Origin: Thermococcus barossii
Lineage (GTDB): Archaea > Methanobacteriota_B > Thermococci > Thermococcales > Thermococcaceae
NCBI RefSeq assembly: GCF_002214465.1
Contig: NZ_CP015101.1
Span: forward strand, 627,013-691,012
Reading direction: 5' to 3'
DNA length: 64,000 nt
Shown here: positions 49,863 through 58,709 of the stretch, piece after piece
Layout of the letters: every line of letters starts with the position of its first letter
Position numbering within the stretch: position 1 is the stretch's first letter
The notes under the pieces: generated by a model
What the model saw: only the letters and a program-made list of their open reading frames with translations
The model's database searches: none
Told to the model about the DNA's origin: nothing
Program-made: the position numbers and the translations under genes

Positions 49863-52454
49863 TGCTTCTATCATCGCCATTATCTTTCTGTGCAGCTGCT
49901 TGATGAGCTCCCTTCTGTCCTCCATTAGAACCACGTCACTTGAACCTATCACTTCGAGGTTGAAGGCGAACGGACTCGGCAGCTCGTTGTGCTCGATCAC
50001 AACCTTAACTTTCCCGTCGCGAACCCACTTCAGGAACTGCTCTGCGCTCTCGACGTCCATCTTGTCCTCCATTATCTCGCGGTAGACCTCCTTGAGCAGG
50101 GGAAAGTTCGGATGGTTCTCCTTGAGCACCCTAAGGAGCGCCACCGCCATAACCTGCTGCCTTCCGAGCCTCTTGCTCCTTCCAACGTAGCGCCTTAAAA
50201 TGAGCAGGCCCCGGTTTGCCACATGTCTGAACCTTCTCTTCAGCAGTTCGGTGTTGTCGAGGGCCCGCTTAAGGGTCTCCCTCAAGTCCCCGATCTCAAA
50301 GAGCGCCCGTATTTCCTCCTCGCTCAGCCTTTTCTCGGGAGGAAGGAGCAGGGCGAAGCCGTTGTCGTTTATCGCTATCCCAACGTTGCACTTCTTCCAT
50401 TTGCTCACAAGGTAGGCAAACGCCCTGCTCAGGGCATCGTTGGCCCTCCTCCCGATGAGCGTGTGGAAGAAGTAGCGGTTGCGCTTTTCTCCGAGAACTT
50501 CCTCCACCAGAACCGTTTCGTCATCAGGAACGGTTGAGTACTTCGCCTGCTCTCTGAAGTACGCCAGGACTGCCTTTGCGGCCCTCTCGTCTATGCCGTA
50601 CTTCCTCATGAGAAGGCTCTTGGCGCGCCGGTTATCGAGAAGCCCTGCGACTTCTCTCCTGAAGCGCTGAACGTCGAGGGCGAGGTCAAAGCTCAAAGGC
50701 AGCATCTCCGAGAACCAGGCTGGGATAGTTGGCTTAGCCCCCTCGCGGGGAATCACGTAAATTTTGTTACCCCTGCTCTTGACGAACTCGTAGGTTCTTC
50801 CGGCCAGGACGAAGATGTCCCCCGGCATAAGCCTCTCGGCGAACTCCTCCTCCACCGTTCCAATCATCTGCTTGTCCATAGTGTAAACCCTGATTTTTGC
50901 TTCATCCGGTATCGTGCCGGTGTTCATGTAGTAAATCGCCCTCGTCATCTTCCCGCGCCGTCCAAAGCGCCCGTCCTCCAGCCATATCTTGGCGTAAACC
51001 TTCCTCTCCTCCAGGCCGGCATACTCCCCGGCGAGATAACGGAGAACACTCATGAAGTCCTCGAATGGAAGGTCGCGGTAGGGATAAGCGCGCCTTACGA
51101 GCCTGTATGCGTCCTCAACGTCCCACACCTGGTTGAGCGCCATGCCGAGGAGATGCTGAACGAGGACATCGAGGGGGTTCTTTGGAATCCGTATCCGGTC
51201 GAGCCTTCTGTTCCTCGCGTTGTGGGCCAGAACCGTTACCTCAACCAGGTCGTCGCGATCTAGGGCAAGGATTACGCCCTTGCTGACGTCGTGGAGCCTG
51301 TGGCCGGCCCTGCCGATCCTCTGCAACGCGCGGTTCACGCTCTTCGGTGAGCCAATTAAGACGACGAGGTCGATCGTGCCGATGTCTATGCCGAGCTCCA
51401 GGCTCGTCGAAGTGACAACTGCCTTAAGCTCCCCTCTCTTGAGCTTCTCCTCGACGTCCAGGCGAACCTCCCTCGACAGGGAAGAGTGGTGTGCCTCTAT
51501 CAGGCCCTCAAACTCCGGAAAGCGCTTCTTCAGGTTGAAGGCGACCCTCTCGGCGCCGCTCCTCGTGTTGGTGAAAATCAGCGTCGTTCTGTGCTCCCTG
51601 ATAAGCTCGGCCAGACGGCTGTACAGGGCATTGCTCATCGTTCCAGCGTCGGTGTAAACGAGGTCATCAACCACGCTCTCGACCCATATCTTCGTCTGCT
51701 TGGCGAAGCTCACGTCAACTATCAGGCCAGGCCTCGGCTTTCCATCATCGTCAAAGCCGAAGACGAACTTTGCAACCTCCTCAAGCGGATGAATCGTCGC
51801 GCTCAGGCCTATCCTCACGAACTCGTTTTCCGCCCAGTGGGCGAGCCTCTCGACGCTGAGTGCGAGGTGGGAACCGCGCTTGTTCTCTGCCAGGGCGTGA
51901 ACCTCATCGATGATGAGGTACTTTACAGTTCTCAGCCTCTCGCGGAACTTTGGCGCATTGAGGGCTATGGCGAGGCTCTCTGGAGTCGTGATCAGGATGT
52001 GCGGCGGCTTCTTCACCATCTTGCTCTTCTCGTAGCTCGACGTATCGCTCGTCCTTATTCCAACCCGGATTTCAGGGAGTTCGTAGCCGAGCTCCTCTGC
52101 CACTTCCTTTATCTCGGCTAAAGGCCCCTCAAGGTTCCGCTTGATGTCGTTGTTGAGTGCCCTCAGCGGGGAGACGTAGAGCACGTAGATTTTATCCTCA
52201 AGCTTTCCTGCCTTTCCAAGGAGAATGAGCTCGTTTATTGCCGCGAGAAAGGCTGAGAGGGTCTTTCCGGAACCTGTGGGAGAGGAGATGAGCACGTTTT
52301 CGCCCCTGTGGATTTCAATAACCGCGTAGCGCTGGGGAGGGGTGAAGGTTCCAAACTTCCGCTTAAACCACTCCCTAACCGGCTCGCTCAGTATCTCAAA
52401 TATCTCCTCGTCGGTGTATTCTCTCCCGGCGTAGCGTATCCTCTCCCCGCTCAT
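49854..52454 (-). CDS. Lhr-family superfamily 2 helicase
   Basis: 866 residues. Core motifs: SSPTGSGKTLSAFLAAI (I), LYVSPLRALNND (Ia), TTPESLAIAL, IIDEVHAL (II), SATIHPLEEVAKFVFG (III), FTNTRSGAERVA, TSLELGIDIGTIDLVV and QRIGRAGHRL (VI). Then a winged helix and the Lhr C-terminal domain (about 540-866). Lhr-type enzymes of Thermococcales (aLhr1 and aLhr2) unwind or anneal RNA:DNA hybrids and DNA forks; the length fits the core form. A GTTTAAAAATCC box puts transcription near the ATG. Confidence 0.88.
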   Translation of the reverse strand: MSGERIRYAGREYTDEEIFEILSEPVREWFKRKFGTFTPPQRYAVIEIHRGENVLISSPTGSGKTLSAFLAAINELILLGKAGKLEDKIYVLYVSPLRALNNDIKRNLEGPLAEIKEVAEELGYELPEIRVGIRTSDTSSYEKSKMVKKPPHILITTPESLAIALNAPKFRERLRTVKYLIIDEVHALAENKRGSHLALSVERLAHWAENEFVRIGLSATIHPLEEVAKFVFGFDDDGKPRPGLIVDVSFAKQTKIWVESVVDDLVYTDAGTMSNALYSRLAELIREHRTTLIFTNTRSGAERVAFNLKKRFPEFEGLIEAHHSSLSREVRLDVEEKLKRGELKAVVTSTSLELGIDIGTIDLVVLIGSPKSVNRALQRIGRAGHRLHDVSKGVILALDRDDLVEVTVLAHNARNRRLDRIRIPKNPLDVLVQHLLGMALNQVWDVEDAYRLVRRAYPYRDLPFEDFMSVLRYLAGEYAGLEERKVYAKIWLEDGRFGRRGKMTRAIYYMNTGTIPDEAKIRVYTMDKQMIGTVEEEFAERLMPGDIFVLAGRTYEFVKSRGNKIYVIPREGAKPTIPAWFSEMLPLSFDLALDVQRFRREVAGLLDNRRAKSLLMRKYGIDERAAKAVLAYFREQAKYSTVPDDETVLVEEVLGEKRNRYFFHTLIGRRANDALSRAFAYLVSKWKKCNVGIAINDNGFALLLPPEKRLSEEEIRALFEIGDLRETLKRALDNTELLKRRFRHVANRGLLILRRYVGRSKRLGRQQVMAVALLRVLKENHPNFPLLKEVYREIMEDKMDVESAEQFLKWVRDGKVKVVIEHNELPSPFAFNLEVIGSSDVVLMEDRRELIKQLHRKIMAMIEASR

Positions 52455-52544
52455 CGAAGGGTGGTTCGGCTTTGGATTTTTAAACTATTCGGTTGCCCTA
52501 ACAAACTTTTTAAGTGCCGAGTCTGAACTGAAAGCGGTGGGACG

Positions 52545-52856
52545 ATGGAGGAGAAAATCGAAAAACTCGGAAAGGTTCTCAAGGAGTTCAACAGGCTTCA
52601 CGGGAGCGAGGCGAAGGCGAGAATACTGGAACTTCAGGGGGATGAAGCTATCATCGAGTTCGAGGGCTCCTTCTGCGCCACTTGCGGGCTCTACGACTAC
52701 TTCGACGACATCAAGTGGGAGGCGATGGACTTCGGCCTGGAAATTGAGCCAGTCGAGGTTCTGGAGGCCGAGGAGGACGACTTCGAGCACGGTCGCTACG
52801 TCGTGAGGTACAGGGTTGGAAAAGTGCCTTCCTCCCAGCTTTCAGATAAAGGTTAA
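52545..52856 (+). CDS. small CxxC protein of unknown function
   Basis: 103 residues. A helix (1-20), a beta hairpin RILELQGDEAIIEFEGSFCATCGLYDYFDDI with one CxxC (44-47), and an acidic end. The fold recalls the NifU C-terminal or DUF59-type small iron-sulfur carriers, but the Cys spacing differs, so no function is given. GGTGGGACG precedes the ATG and CTTTTTAAG is the promoter. The glycosyltransferase gene follows in 25 bases. Confidence 0.6.
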   Translation: MEEKIEKLGKVLKEFNRLHGSEAKARILELQGDEAIIEFEGSFCATCGLYDYFDDIKWEAMDFGLEIEPVEVLEAEEDDFEHGRYVVRYRVGKVPSSQLSDKG

Positions 52857-52880
52857 AAGCTCCCTCTCCGAGTTCCAACC

Positions 52881-53930
52881 ATGAACCCGCTCCTCCTGGG
52901 CCTGGCGGTGGTCTTCCTCTGGGACGGTTACTTCTTCTTCAATTACATAATTAGCCTTTTCCACAATTACGGAATTAGGGAATGGACGCCGAAGGTCTCC
53001 ATAATAATCCCCGCCTACAACGAGGGGAAGAGGGTTCTGAGGGCCATCAACTCGGCCCTTGAGCAGGATTACCCCGACCTCGAGGTCATAGTAGTCGACG
53101 ATGGAAGCGAGGATAACACCTTCGAAGTGGCTTCCTCCGTAAAAGACCCCCGTCTGCGGGTCTACCGGAAGGAACACGGCGGAAAGGCAAAGGCTCTTAA
53201 CTTCGGCCTATCAAAGGCCATTGGAGAGATTATAATCACAACCGACGCCGACAGCTATCTCGAACGGGATGCCATTAAGGAGCTGGTGAGGCGGTTCTAC
53301 TCGGATGAAGTCCTCGGCGTCGGCGGTCAGGTTCGTGTCGCCGGAAGCTCATTCCTTGAAAGGGCCCAGGACGCGGAGCACCTCAGGATAGCGATGTTCC
53401 GCAGAGCCAAAGAGCTCGACGACCTGAGCCTCGCGCCCGGTCCGGTAGCGGCCTTCCGCAGGGAGGCCCTTGAGAGGATCGGCGGCTTCGTCGAGGATAT
53501 CGTTGAGGACTACGCGACGACGAAGGCCGTGAAGGAGCTCGGGAAGGTGGTGTACGCCCCGCGCGCGAGGGCCTGGACCGAGATGCCGAGGAGCCTATCA
53601 GCCCTCTGGCGCCAGAGGAAGCGCTGGTTTCTGGGAGACCTGAAGAACCTCGGTGGTGGCTTCACCAAGGACCTGACCTTTCTGCTCGCCTCGGACGTCG
53701 TGGCCTTCCTCGATGTAGTTGTGCCACCGCTTCTCCTCATTACCGGCAACTTTGCCCTCTTCGCCCTCTGGTGGTTCTTCGAGACCTTCACGATGCTTTT
53801 ACCCACTCTCTTCGAAGGCGGCAGATTGATAAACGCACTCCTCTTTCCGCTCATTGTCTGGTTCTGGGCGGCCTTTTACCTGACGCTCCACATCTACGGT
53901 TATCTCTCAGTGCTCCTGCGAAGGGTATGA
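52881..53930 (+). CDS. membrane-bound family 2 glycosyltransferase
   Basis: 349 residues. A hydrophobic start (1-20), then the GT-A domain: VSIIIPAYNEGKRVLRAINSAL, VIVVDDGSEDNT, TTDADSYLERDAI (DxD), and WRQRKRWFLGD, the QxxRW-type processive motif in a variant form. Three to four C-terminal membrane helices (about 270-345). It likely extends a polysaccharide or glycolipid at the membrane; product unknown. Confidence 0.85.
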   Translation: MNPLLLGLAVVFLWDGYFFFNYIISLFHNYGIREWTPKVSIIIPAYNEGKRVLRAINSALEQDYPDLEVIVVDDGSEDNTFEVASSVKDPRLRVYRKEHGGKAKALNFGLSKAIGEIIITTDADSYLERDAIKELVRRFYSDEVLGVGGQVRVAGSSFLERAQDAEHLRIAMFRRAKELDDLSLAPGPVAAFRREALERIGGFVEDIVEDYATTKAVKELGKVVYAPRARAWTEMPRSLSALWRQRKRWFLGDLKNLGGGFTKDLTFLLASDVVAFLDVVVPPLLLITGNFALFALWWFFETFTMLLPTLFEGGRLINALLFPLIVWFWAAFYLTLHIYGYLSVLLRRV

Positions 53931-53973
53931 GACGATGCGGGGCGAAACCCTTTTAAGCGCCCACTTCCGTGCT

Positions 53974-54015
53974 ACATAGACTATATAGATTATTGGGCAA
54001 CAAATAGACTATAGT
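53974..54015 (+). promoter_or_regulatory. direct repeats flanking the phosphate permease promoter
   Basis: ATAGACTATA occurs at 53976-53985 and again at 54004-54013, 28 bases apart; the first copy overlaps CTATATAG, a TATA box. The second lies before the ribosome site. A phosphate-sensing regulator could bind both. Confidence 0.45.
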
Positions 54016-54023
54016 GATGCGCG

Positions 54024-54944
54024 ATGATTGTGTTGGTGCTCCCGGCGGTGTTCATGGCATGGGCGATAGGCGCGAACGACAGCGCGAAGGCCGTCGGAAC
54101 CGCCGTTGGTTCAGGCGTGCTCGGCTTTAAGAGAGCCGTGCTGCTCATAGGAATCTTCACAACGCTTGGCGTTCTTATAGGCGGTTCTGGTGTTTCCGGA
54201 ACGATTTCTGGGCTCGCCGAGGGTATGTCCGCGGGCGAGGTCGGTCTCGTCCTCTTCAGCGCCGCCTCAGCGGTAACGCTCGCAAGCCTCTGGGGGAGGC
54301 CAATCTCGACCACCCAGTCCATAATCGGCGGCCTCGTCGGGGCTTCCCTTGCCCTTGGACTGCCGGTCGACTGGTGGACGGTTGGAAGGATAGCATCGGC
54401 ATGGGTTCTCTCACCGCTCGTCGCCGCGCTCTTTGCAGTGATGGTCTACAGGCTTTACAAGCCCTTGCTCAGGAGAATAAAATGCCTGCGGAACCTTGAA
54501 CTGACCCAAAAGTGGCTCGTCTTCACGGCGGCGGCTTTTTCCGCCTTCAACCTCGGTGCCAACGAGCTTTCGAACGTCGCCGGACTGATGGAGGGCCTGG
54601 GAATTAACGGCCCCTTCAAACTGGTTCTGGCCATTACCCTCGCTCTGGGAGCGCTAACCTTCAGCTACGAGGTCATGATGACCGTCGGGAGGGATATCTC
54701 ACCCCTCGGTCCGACGTCGGCCTTTTCAAGCCAGTTCGGTGCATCTCTGGCGGTGAGCGCGGCAAATCTGATAGGTTTGCCGGTCAGCTCCGGTCAGGCC
54801 ATAGTTGGAGCCATCAGCGGCCTCGGCATCTACAAGGGGGAGCGCGTGAACCTCAAACTCATCGCCGGAATCGTGAAGGGCTGGGTGGTAGCCCCGGTCT
54901 TCGCCGGCGCTTTCTCCTACGTCCTCGTCGCGCTTCTGGCTTAG
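54024..54944 (+). CDS. inorganic phosphate transporter, PiT family
   Basis: 306 residues, about nine to ten membrane helices. The twin PiT signatures are present: AIGANDSAKAVGTAVGSGVLG at the start and FNLGANELSNVAGLMEG in the second half, with the Asp/Glu and Asn that bind phosphate and cation. It follows GTGATG. No PhoU-like gene accompanies it, unlike many bacterial loci. The promoter carries direct repeats. Confidence 0.92.
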   Translation: MIVLVLPAVFMAWAIGANDSAKAVGTAVGSGVLGFKRAVLLIGIFTTLGVLIGGSGVSGTISGLAEGMSAGEVGLVLFSAASAVTLASLWGRPISTTQSIIGGLVGASLALGLPVDWWTVGRIASAWVLSPLVAALFAVMVYRLYKPLLRRIKCLRNLELTQKWLVFTAAAFSAFNLGANELSNVAGLMEGLGINGPFKLVLAITLALGALTFSYEVMMTVGRDISPLGPTSAFSSQFGASLAVSAANLIGLPVSSGQAIVGAISGLGIYKGERVNLKLIAGIVKGWVVAPVFAGAFSYVLVALLA

Positions 54945-54985
54945 GCTTTTAAACCGACCGCCGAAGGTTCTTGAGGTGTTGCGAG

Positions 54986-56728
54986 ATGGTCGAGTTTAAG
55001 TTTGAGGTAAAGGCGAGAGACGCCGCGGGAAGGATAGGAAAGCTGACCGTTAACGGGAAAACCGTGGAGACCCCCGCCATAATGCCGGTCATCAACCCGA
55101 AGCAGCTGATAGTGACGCCGAAGGAACTGAAAGAGATGGGTTTCGATATGGTCATCACGAACTCCTACATAATCTACAAGACGCCTGAGCTGAGAGAGAA
55201 GGCGCTTGAGATTGGCATCCACCAATTACTCGACTACGACGGCATCATTGAGGTCGATTCCGGCTCCTTCCAGCTCATGCGCTACGGCGGCGTGGACGTT
55301 ACAAACAGGGAGATAATCGAGTTCCAGGAGAGGATAGGCGTCGACATAGGCACGTTCCTCGACATTCCAACGCCTCCCGACGCACCGAGGGAGAAGGCCG
55401 AGGAGGACCTGAGGATAACCCTCGAGAGGGCGAAGGAGGCCGAGGGGGTCAAGAACATTGCAATGAACGCGGCCGTGCAGGGCTCGACCTACCCCGACCT
55501 GAGAACCTACGCCGCGAGAAAGCTCAGCGAGATGAACTTTGAGATACACCCTGTTGGGGCAGTCGTCCCGCTGATGGAGAGCTACCGCTACAAGGACCTC
55601 GTTGATGTTGTAATAGCCTCGAAGCTCGGCCTCAGGCCCGACAGGCCGGTTCACCTCTTCGGTGCCGGCCACCCAATGATTTTTGCCCTGGCCGTGGCGA
55701 TGGGGGTTGACCTCTTCGACTCAGCGAGCTATGCCCTCTACGCCAAGGACGACCGCTACCTGACGTCCGAAGGCACCAAGAGGCTTGAAGAGCTGGAGTA
55801 CTTCCCCTGCTCCTGTCCGGTTTGTTCTCGCTACACACCCCAGGAGCTCCGCGAGATGCCGAAGGAAGAGAGAACGAGGCTTTTGGCCCTTCACAATCTC
55901 TGGGTGATCCGCGAGGAGCTGAACCGGGTGAAACAGGCGATAAAGGAGGGAACGCTCTGGGAGCTCGTGGACGAGAGGGCTAGGAGCCACCCGAAGATGT
56001 TCGCCGCCTACAAGCGGTTGCTGGAGTACAGGGACTACCTTGAGAGGAACGAGCCGGTGACCAAGGCGAGTGCCTTCTTCAAGGTGAGTGAAGAATCTTT
56101 GAGCTGGCCGATAGTCCAGCGCGCCAGAGAGAGGGCTGAAAGGGTTGCCAAAAAGTTTCCCGAGAAAGTTAGCCACCCCATCTTCGGCGAGATTCCGAGG
56201 TATCTAATCCTGAGCTATCCCTTTGCCCAGAGCGAGGGCGAAGAGGATTTTACCATAACCAAGCCAAGGAAGAACGAGGCGAAAAAGTACGTCATGGCCA
56301 TAGCGGAGTATCAGTTCGGAGAAAGGGCCGGCGAGGCTTTCAAAGATGCCTTCGTCGAGCTTTCAAGGAAGACAGGAATGCCGAGGCAGATAAAGGCCAA
56401 GGGCAGGCACCTCGCGACCTTCAGGGCTGAAGATGGCCTCTTAACGCTCGGCATCGAAGGGGCGAAGAGGCTTCACCAGATACTCCCGTTCCCGAGGATG
56501 CGTGTGGTGGTGAACTCAGATGCAGAGCCCTTCGCGAGGAAGGGCAAGAACGTTTTCGCCAAGTTCGTGGTCGATGCAGACCCGGTGATAAGGCCCTACG
56601 ATGAGGTTCTCGTTGTCAACGAGAGGGACGAACTTTTAGCGACGGGACAGACGCTCCTGAGTGGTGAAGAGCTGAAGGTCTTCGGGAGCGGTCTGGCCGT
56701 GAAGGTTCGCAGGGGCGTTGAGAAGTAG
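54986..56728 (+). CDS. tgtA: archaeosine tRNA-guanine transglycosylase
   Basis: 580 residues, full archaeal form. TIM-barrel with EVDSGSFQLMRYGGVDVTNREIIEFQ, FLDIPTPPDAPREKAEED, MNAAVQGSTYPDLR, VHLFGAGHPMIFA and the zinc site CSCPVCSRY. The C-terminal C1-C2 and PUA domains (about 390-580) end in EPFARKGKNVFAKFVVDADPVIRPYDEV. It replaces guanine-15 of tRNA with preQ0, the first step toward archaeosine; RaSEA at 28277 acts later. GAGGTG precedes the ATG at 54986. Confidence 0.95.
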   Translation: MVEFKFEVKARDAAGRIGKLTVNGKTVETPAIMPVINPKQLIVTPKELKEMGFDMVITNSYIIYKTPELREKALEIGIHQLLDYDGIIEVDSGSFQLMRYGGVDVTNREIIEFQERIGVDIGTFLDIPTPPDAPREKAEEDLRITLERAKEAEGVKNIAMNAAVQGSTYPDLRTYAARKLSEMNFEIHPVGAVVPLMESYRYKDLVDVVIASKLGLRPDRPVHLFGAGHPMIFALAVAMGVDLFDSASYALYAKDDRYLTSEGTKRLEELEYFPCSCPVCSRYTPQELREMPKEERTRLLALHNLWVIREELNRVKQAIKEGTLWELVDERARSHPKMFAAYKRLLEYRDYLERNEPVTKASAFFKVSEESLSWPIVQRARERAERVAKKFPEKVSHPIFGEIPRYLILSYPFAQSEGEEDFTITKPRKNEAKKYVMAIAEYQFGERAGEAFKDAFVELSRKTGMPRQIKAKGRHLATFRAEDGLLTLGIEGAKRLHQILPFPRMRVVVNSDAEPFARKGKNVFAKFVVDADPVIRPYDEVLVVNERDELLATGQTLLSGEELKVFGSGLAVKVRRGVEK

Positions 56729-56729
56729 A

Positions 56730-56742
56730 AAATTTTATAACG
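56730..56742 (+). promoter_or_regulatory. promoter of tRNA-Val
   Basis: AAATTTTATAACG immediately after the tgtA stop, about 25-28 bases before the tRNA 5' end. Confidence 0.6.
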
Positions 56743-56764
56743 TCCCTCCCTTCTCCTATCCCGG

Positions 56765-56841
56765 GGGCCCGTGGTCTAGATGGTTATGACGCCACCCTTA
56801 CAAGGTGGAGGTCCGGGGTTCGAATCCCCGCGGGCCCACCA
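56765..56841 (+). tRNA. tRNA-Val (anticodon UAC), CCA encoded
   Basis: A full cloverleaf: acceptor GGGCCCG with CGGGCCC, D arm GTC...GAC, anticodon stem CCACC / GGTGG around loop CTTACAA (anticodon TAC, reading GUA/GUG valine codons), T arm CGGGG-TTCGAAT-CCCCG, discriminator A and encoded CCA (56839-56841). No intron. It has its own promoter and is followed by a repeat-rich stretch. Confidence 0.96.
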
Positions 56842-57330
56842 GTTACAAACTTCGCCTGCGCGAAGTTTGATCAAGGTTCGTAGCTCCTTCTTGAAAGCTA
56901 AAATTTTGAGTGATTTTCTCTTTGAGTGACTGTTTTTAAGGTGGAACTTTTCAAAGTGCTTCTTTGGTGTGGGTTTAACCTTAAATCGACGCCCTTCGGG
57001 CGTCAGGAGGAAAGTAAACACCTTATCGGGGCTTACCTAACGTGTTCTCTTCTGGAAGATGGGCATTTAATGGGTAAAATCCTCCCCTGCTGGGCTTTTC
57101 GACGGAGAGCTACGAACTTTTGGTGAAGCTTTTTCCAAAAGCTTCCTTCGCAAGCGCTGGCGGAAGAACAAGTGCCATTTCTAAGTGCCTGTTTTGAAGG
57201 TTTTTTATCCCTTAAGTGCAATTTTTAGAGTGTTTCACTCTCCAAAGGCGCCCTTCGGGCGCAGAAAATAAAGCGAAACTTCTTGATGGGAATCGTTTGG
57301 ACAGTAAAACCCCCTCTTAGAATTGCAGTT

Positions 57331-57345
57331 TGATAGTGCACTATT
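57331..57345. repeat. palindrome TGATAGTGCACTATT, copy 1
   Basis: Core ATAGTGCACTAT (57333-57344) is a perfect 12-base palindrome. It matches the copy at 57436-57450 in all but the two central bases and the last base. The centres are 105 bases apart. Confidence 0.6.
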
Positions 57346-57422
57346 GATTTTGCCAGCCCGCAAGAGACGCACTTTAAAAATTAAGATTCATCCAACAAGT
57401 CTACGGCATCGATGTGAGGCCC

Positions 57423-57462
57423 AACTACCGGGGGGTGATAGTATACTATCGGGGTGGTAGTT
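57423..57462. repeat. nested palindrome at the DUF763 3' end, copy 2
   Basis: GATAGTATACTATC (57437-57450) is a perfect 14-base palindrome, flanked by AACTACC (57423-57429) and GGTAGTT (57456-57462) in inverted order. The same stretch can also be read as an imperfect tandem repeat of CTACCGGGG and CTATCGGGG units. It ends seven bases before the DUF763 stop. Confidence 0.6.
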
Positions 57463-57468
57463 GCATAC

Positions 57469-58614
57469 TCAGGTCGCCCTCTTCTCTTCCTCGGGGAACT
57501 TCCAGTTCTTCGTTATCCGCGTCACGTTCCGGACGAGGGATCTTTCCTCCGGGTGCCTTGAAACCAGCTCCTCCAGGAAAGAGATAAGCTCGTCGTATGC
57601 GGGCTTGTCTATCGGGAACGGTACCCTATCCTTGCCGCCAACGGCGTAGGTGAACTTGAACGGGTCCGGCGGATGAGTGACCGGGTCCTTCCAGCTCGGA
57701 TGGACGTCGTAGACCAGCTCAAGGACGAGCGACAGGGCCCTCAGCGTGCTCGGACCGAGGCCCTTCAGGAGAAGGAACTCCTCGTAGTTATTTACGCTCA
57801 GCTCGCGGGCAAACTCTAAAGCTCGCTTGTTCAGCTCAAACCTTCCGAGGCTCTCGTAGCGCTTCAGCAGGGAGACCTCATCGACATCGCGGGGCTTGTA
57901 GTAGACGAGCGGCCGGTAGCCTCTCGCGAACGCTTTCAGGCTCTCCAACTCGCGCTCTATTTTAACTGGGCTCTCCTGAACCACGTCGAGGAGCGTCTTC
58001 TGATACTCCCTTGATTCTTTCGAGACCGTGTTCAGGGCGAACTCTTTCTTGAGACCGGAGATGGCCTTGTGAGGGTCGAGGGTGAAGGTTTCGGCGTCAA
58101 ACCAGTGGAAGCGCCTCGCCATCCTCTCCCTCTCGTTCATGCCCTGCTGTACCACCGCCCAGTTGCCCTCCTCATCGAGGAAGAAGACGTGGTGGTAGAG
58201 CTGGTAGCCGGTCTGGAGTGCAACCGTGTCAACTTTGGCCACAAGCCTCGATGTCCTCACGTAGGGTTCCGGGTCGAGTTCGTAGAGTTCGGCTATGGTT
58301 TTCAGCTCCTCTGGCGTGGCGCGGCTCTTCTTCCCCTTGCCCCCAGCTGCCTTGACGCCCAGCTCCTCCCTCCAGAGGGCGTCCTTTATCATGCCCGCCG
58401 TTACGGTCGTCGAGCCGGAGGAGTCCCAGTCCATTCCAATGACGTTGTTGAAGGCCTGGAACCACAGCGGGTCGGAGAGCCTCTCGAGGAGACCCTTGGT
58501 GCCGTACTCCTCAATCGCCAGAACCAGCACTAACCGGGTGAGTTTCCTCATCCTCTGCGCTAGCCACGCCGGAACATGGCCGCCGTGGAGGGGTAAATCA
58601 GCGACGTTTCTCAT
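57469..58614 (-). CDS. DUF763 family protein
   Basis: 381 residues of the DUF763 family, found in archaea and some bacteria. Typical parts: ADLPLHGGHVPAWLAQRMRKL at the start, DWDSSGSTTVTAGMIKDAL, HHVFFLDEEGNWAVVQQGMNE and LLLKGLGPSTLRALSLVLELVYD, a helix-hairpin-helix-like segment that may bind DNA. Function is unknown. Starts ATG at 58614; divergent from serK with a short shared region. Confidence 0.85.
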   Translation of the reverse strand: MRNVADLPLHGGHVPAWLAQRMRKLTRLVLVLAIEEYGTKGLLERLSDPLWFQAFNNVIGMDWDSSGSTTVTAGMIKDALWREELGVKAAGGKGKKSRATPEELKTIAELYELDPEPYVRTSRLVAKVDTVALQTGYQLYHHVFFLDEEGNWAVVQQGMNERERMARRFHWFDAETFTLDPHKAISGLKKEFALNTVSKESREYQKTLLDVVQESPVKIERELESLKAFARGYRPLVYYKPRDVDEVSLLKRYESLGRFELNKRALEFARELSVNNYEEFLLLKGLGPSTLRALSLVLELVYDVHPSWKDPVTHPPDPFKFTYAVGGKDRVPFPIDKPAYDELISFLEELVSRHPEERSLVRNVTRITKNWKFPEEEKRAT

Positions 58615-58709
58615 CGGTGGTTATTGGGCTCGAAACGATTTAACCTTTGCCACAAGCTTTTTATCCCCCGGCACGTTTACCCCATCGTAAACCCACGGGA
58701 GGTATGCTC

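Larger units (their letters stand above)
56842..57468. repeat. gene-free, hairpin-rich stretch between tRNA-Val and the DUF763 gene
   Basis: The longest gap in the window. Inverted repeats: AAACTTCGC/GCGAAGTTT (56847-56868); GACGCCC-TTC-GGGCGTC (56988-57004); GAAGCTTTT-TCC-AAAAGCTTC (57125-57145); AGAGTG-TTT-CACTCT (57227-57241); GCGCCC-TTC-GGGCGC (57248-57262). GTTCGTAGCTC (56876-56886) has an inverted copy at 57107-57117. It is more AT-rich than coding DNA. Two short frames here are not convincing. It may be debris of an element that once used the tRNA as attachment site, or a family of small repeats; no integrase or second tRNA end is seen. Confidence 0.55.

Noticed and set aside
56776-57021. 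Minus-strand frame of 81 codons ending in WWARGDSNPGPPPCKGG
   Set aside because: This is the well-known false protein made by reading a tRNA gene backwards (RGDSNPGPP comes from the T arm and acceptor). No ribosome site and low-complexity remainder.
57033-57221. Minus-strand frame of 62 codons in the repeat-rich gap
   Set aside because: Composition is Lys/Ser/Arg-rich without domain, and it runs across the inverted repeats at 57107-57145; no ribosome site.
57248-57262. CGCCCTTCGGGCG hairpins (also 56988-57004) as CRISPR repeats
   Set aside because: Only two copies 250 bases apart, with no regular spacers and no cas gene in the window.
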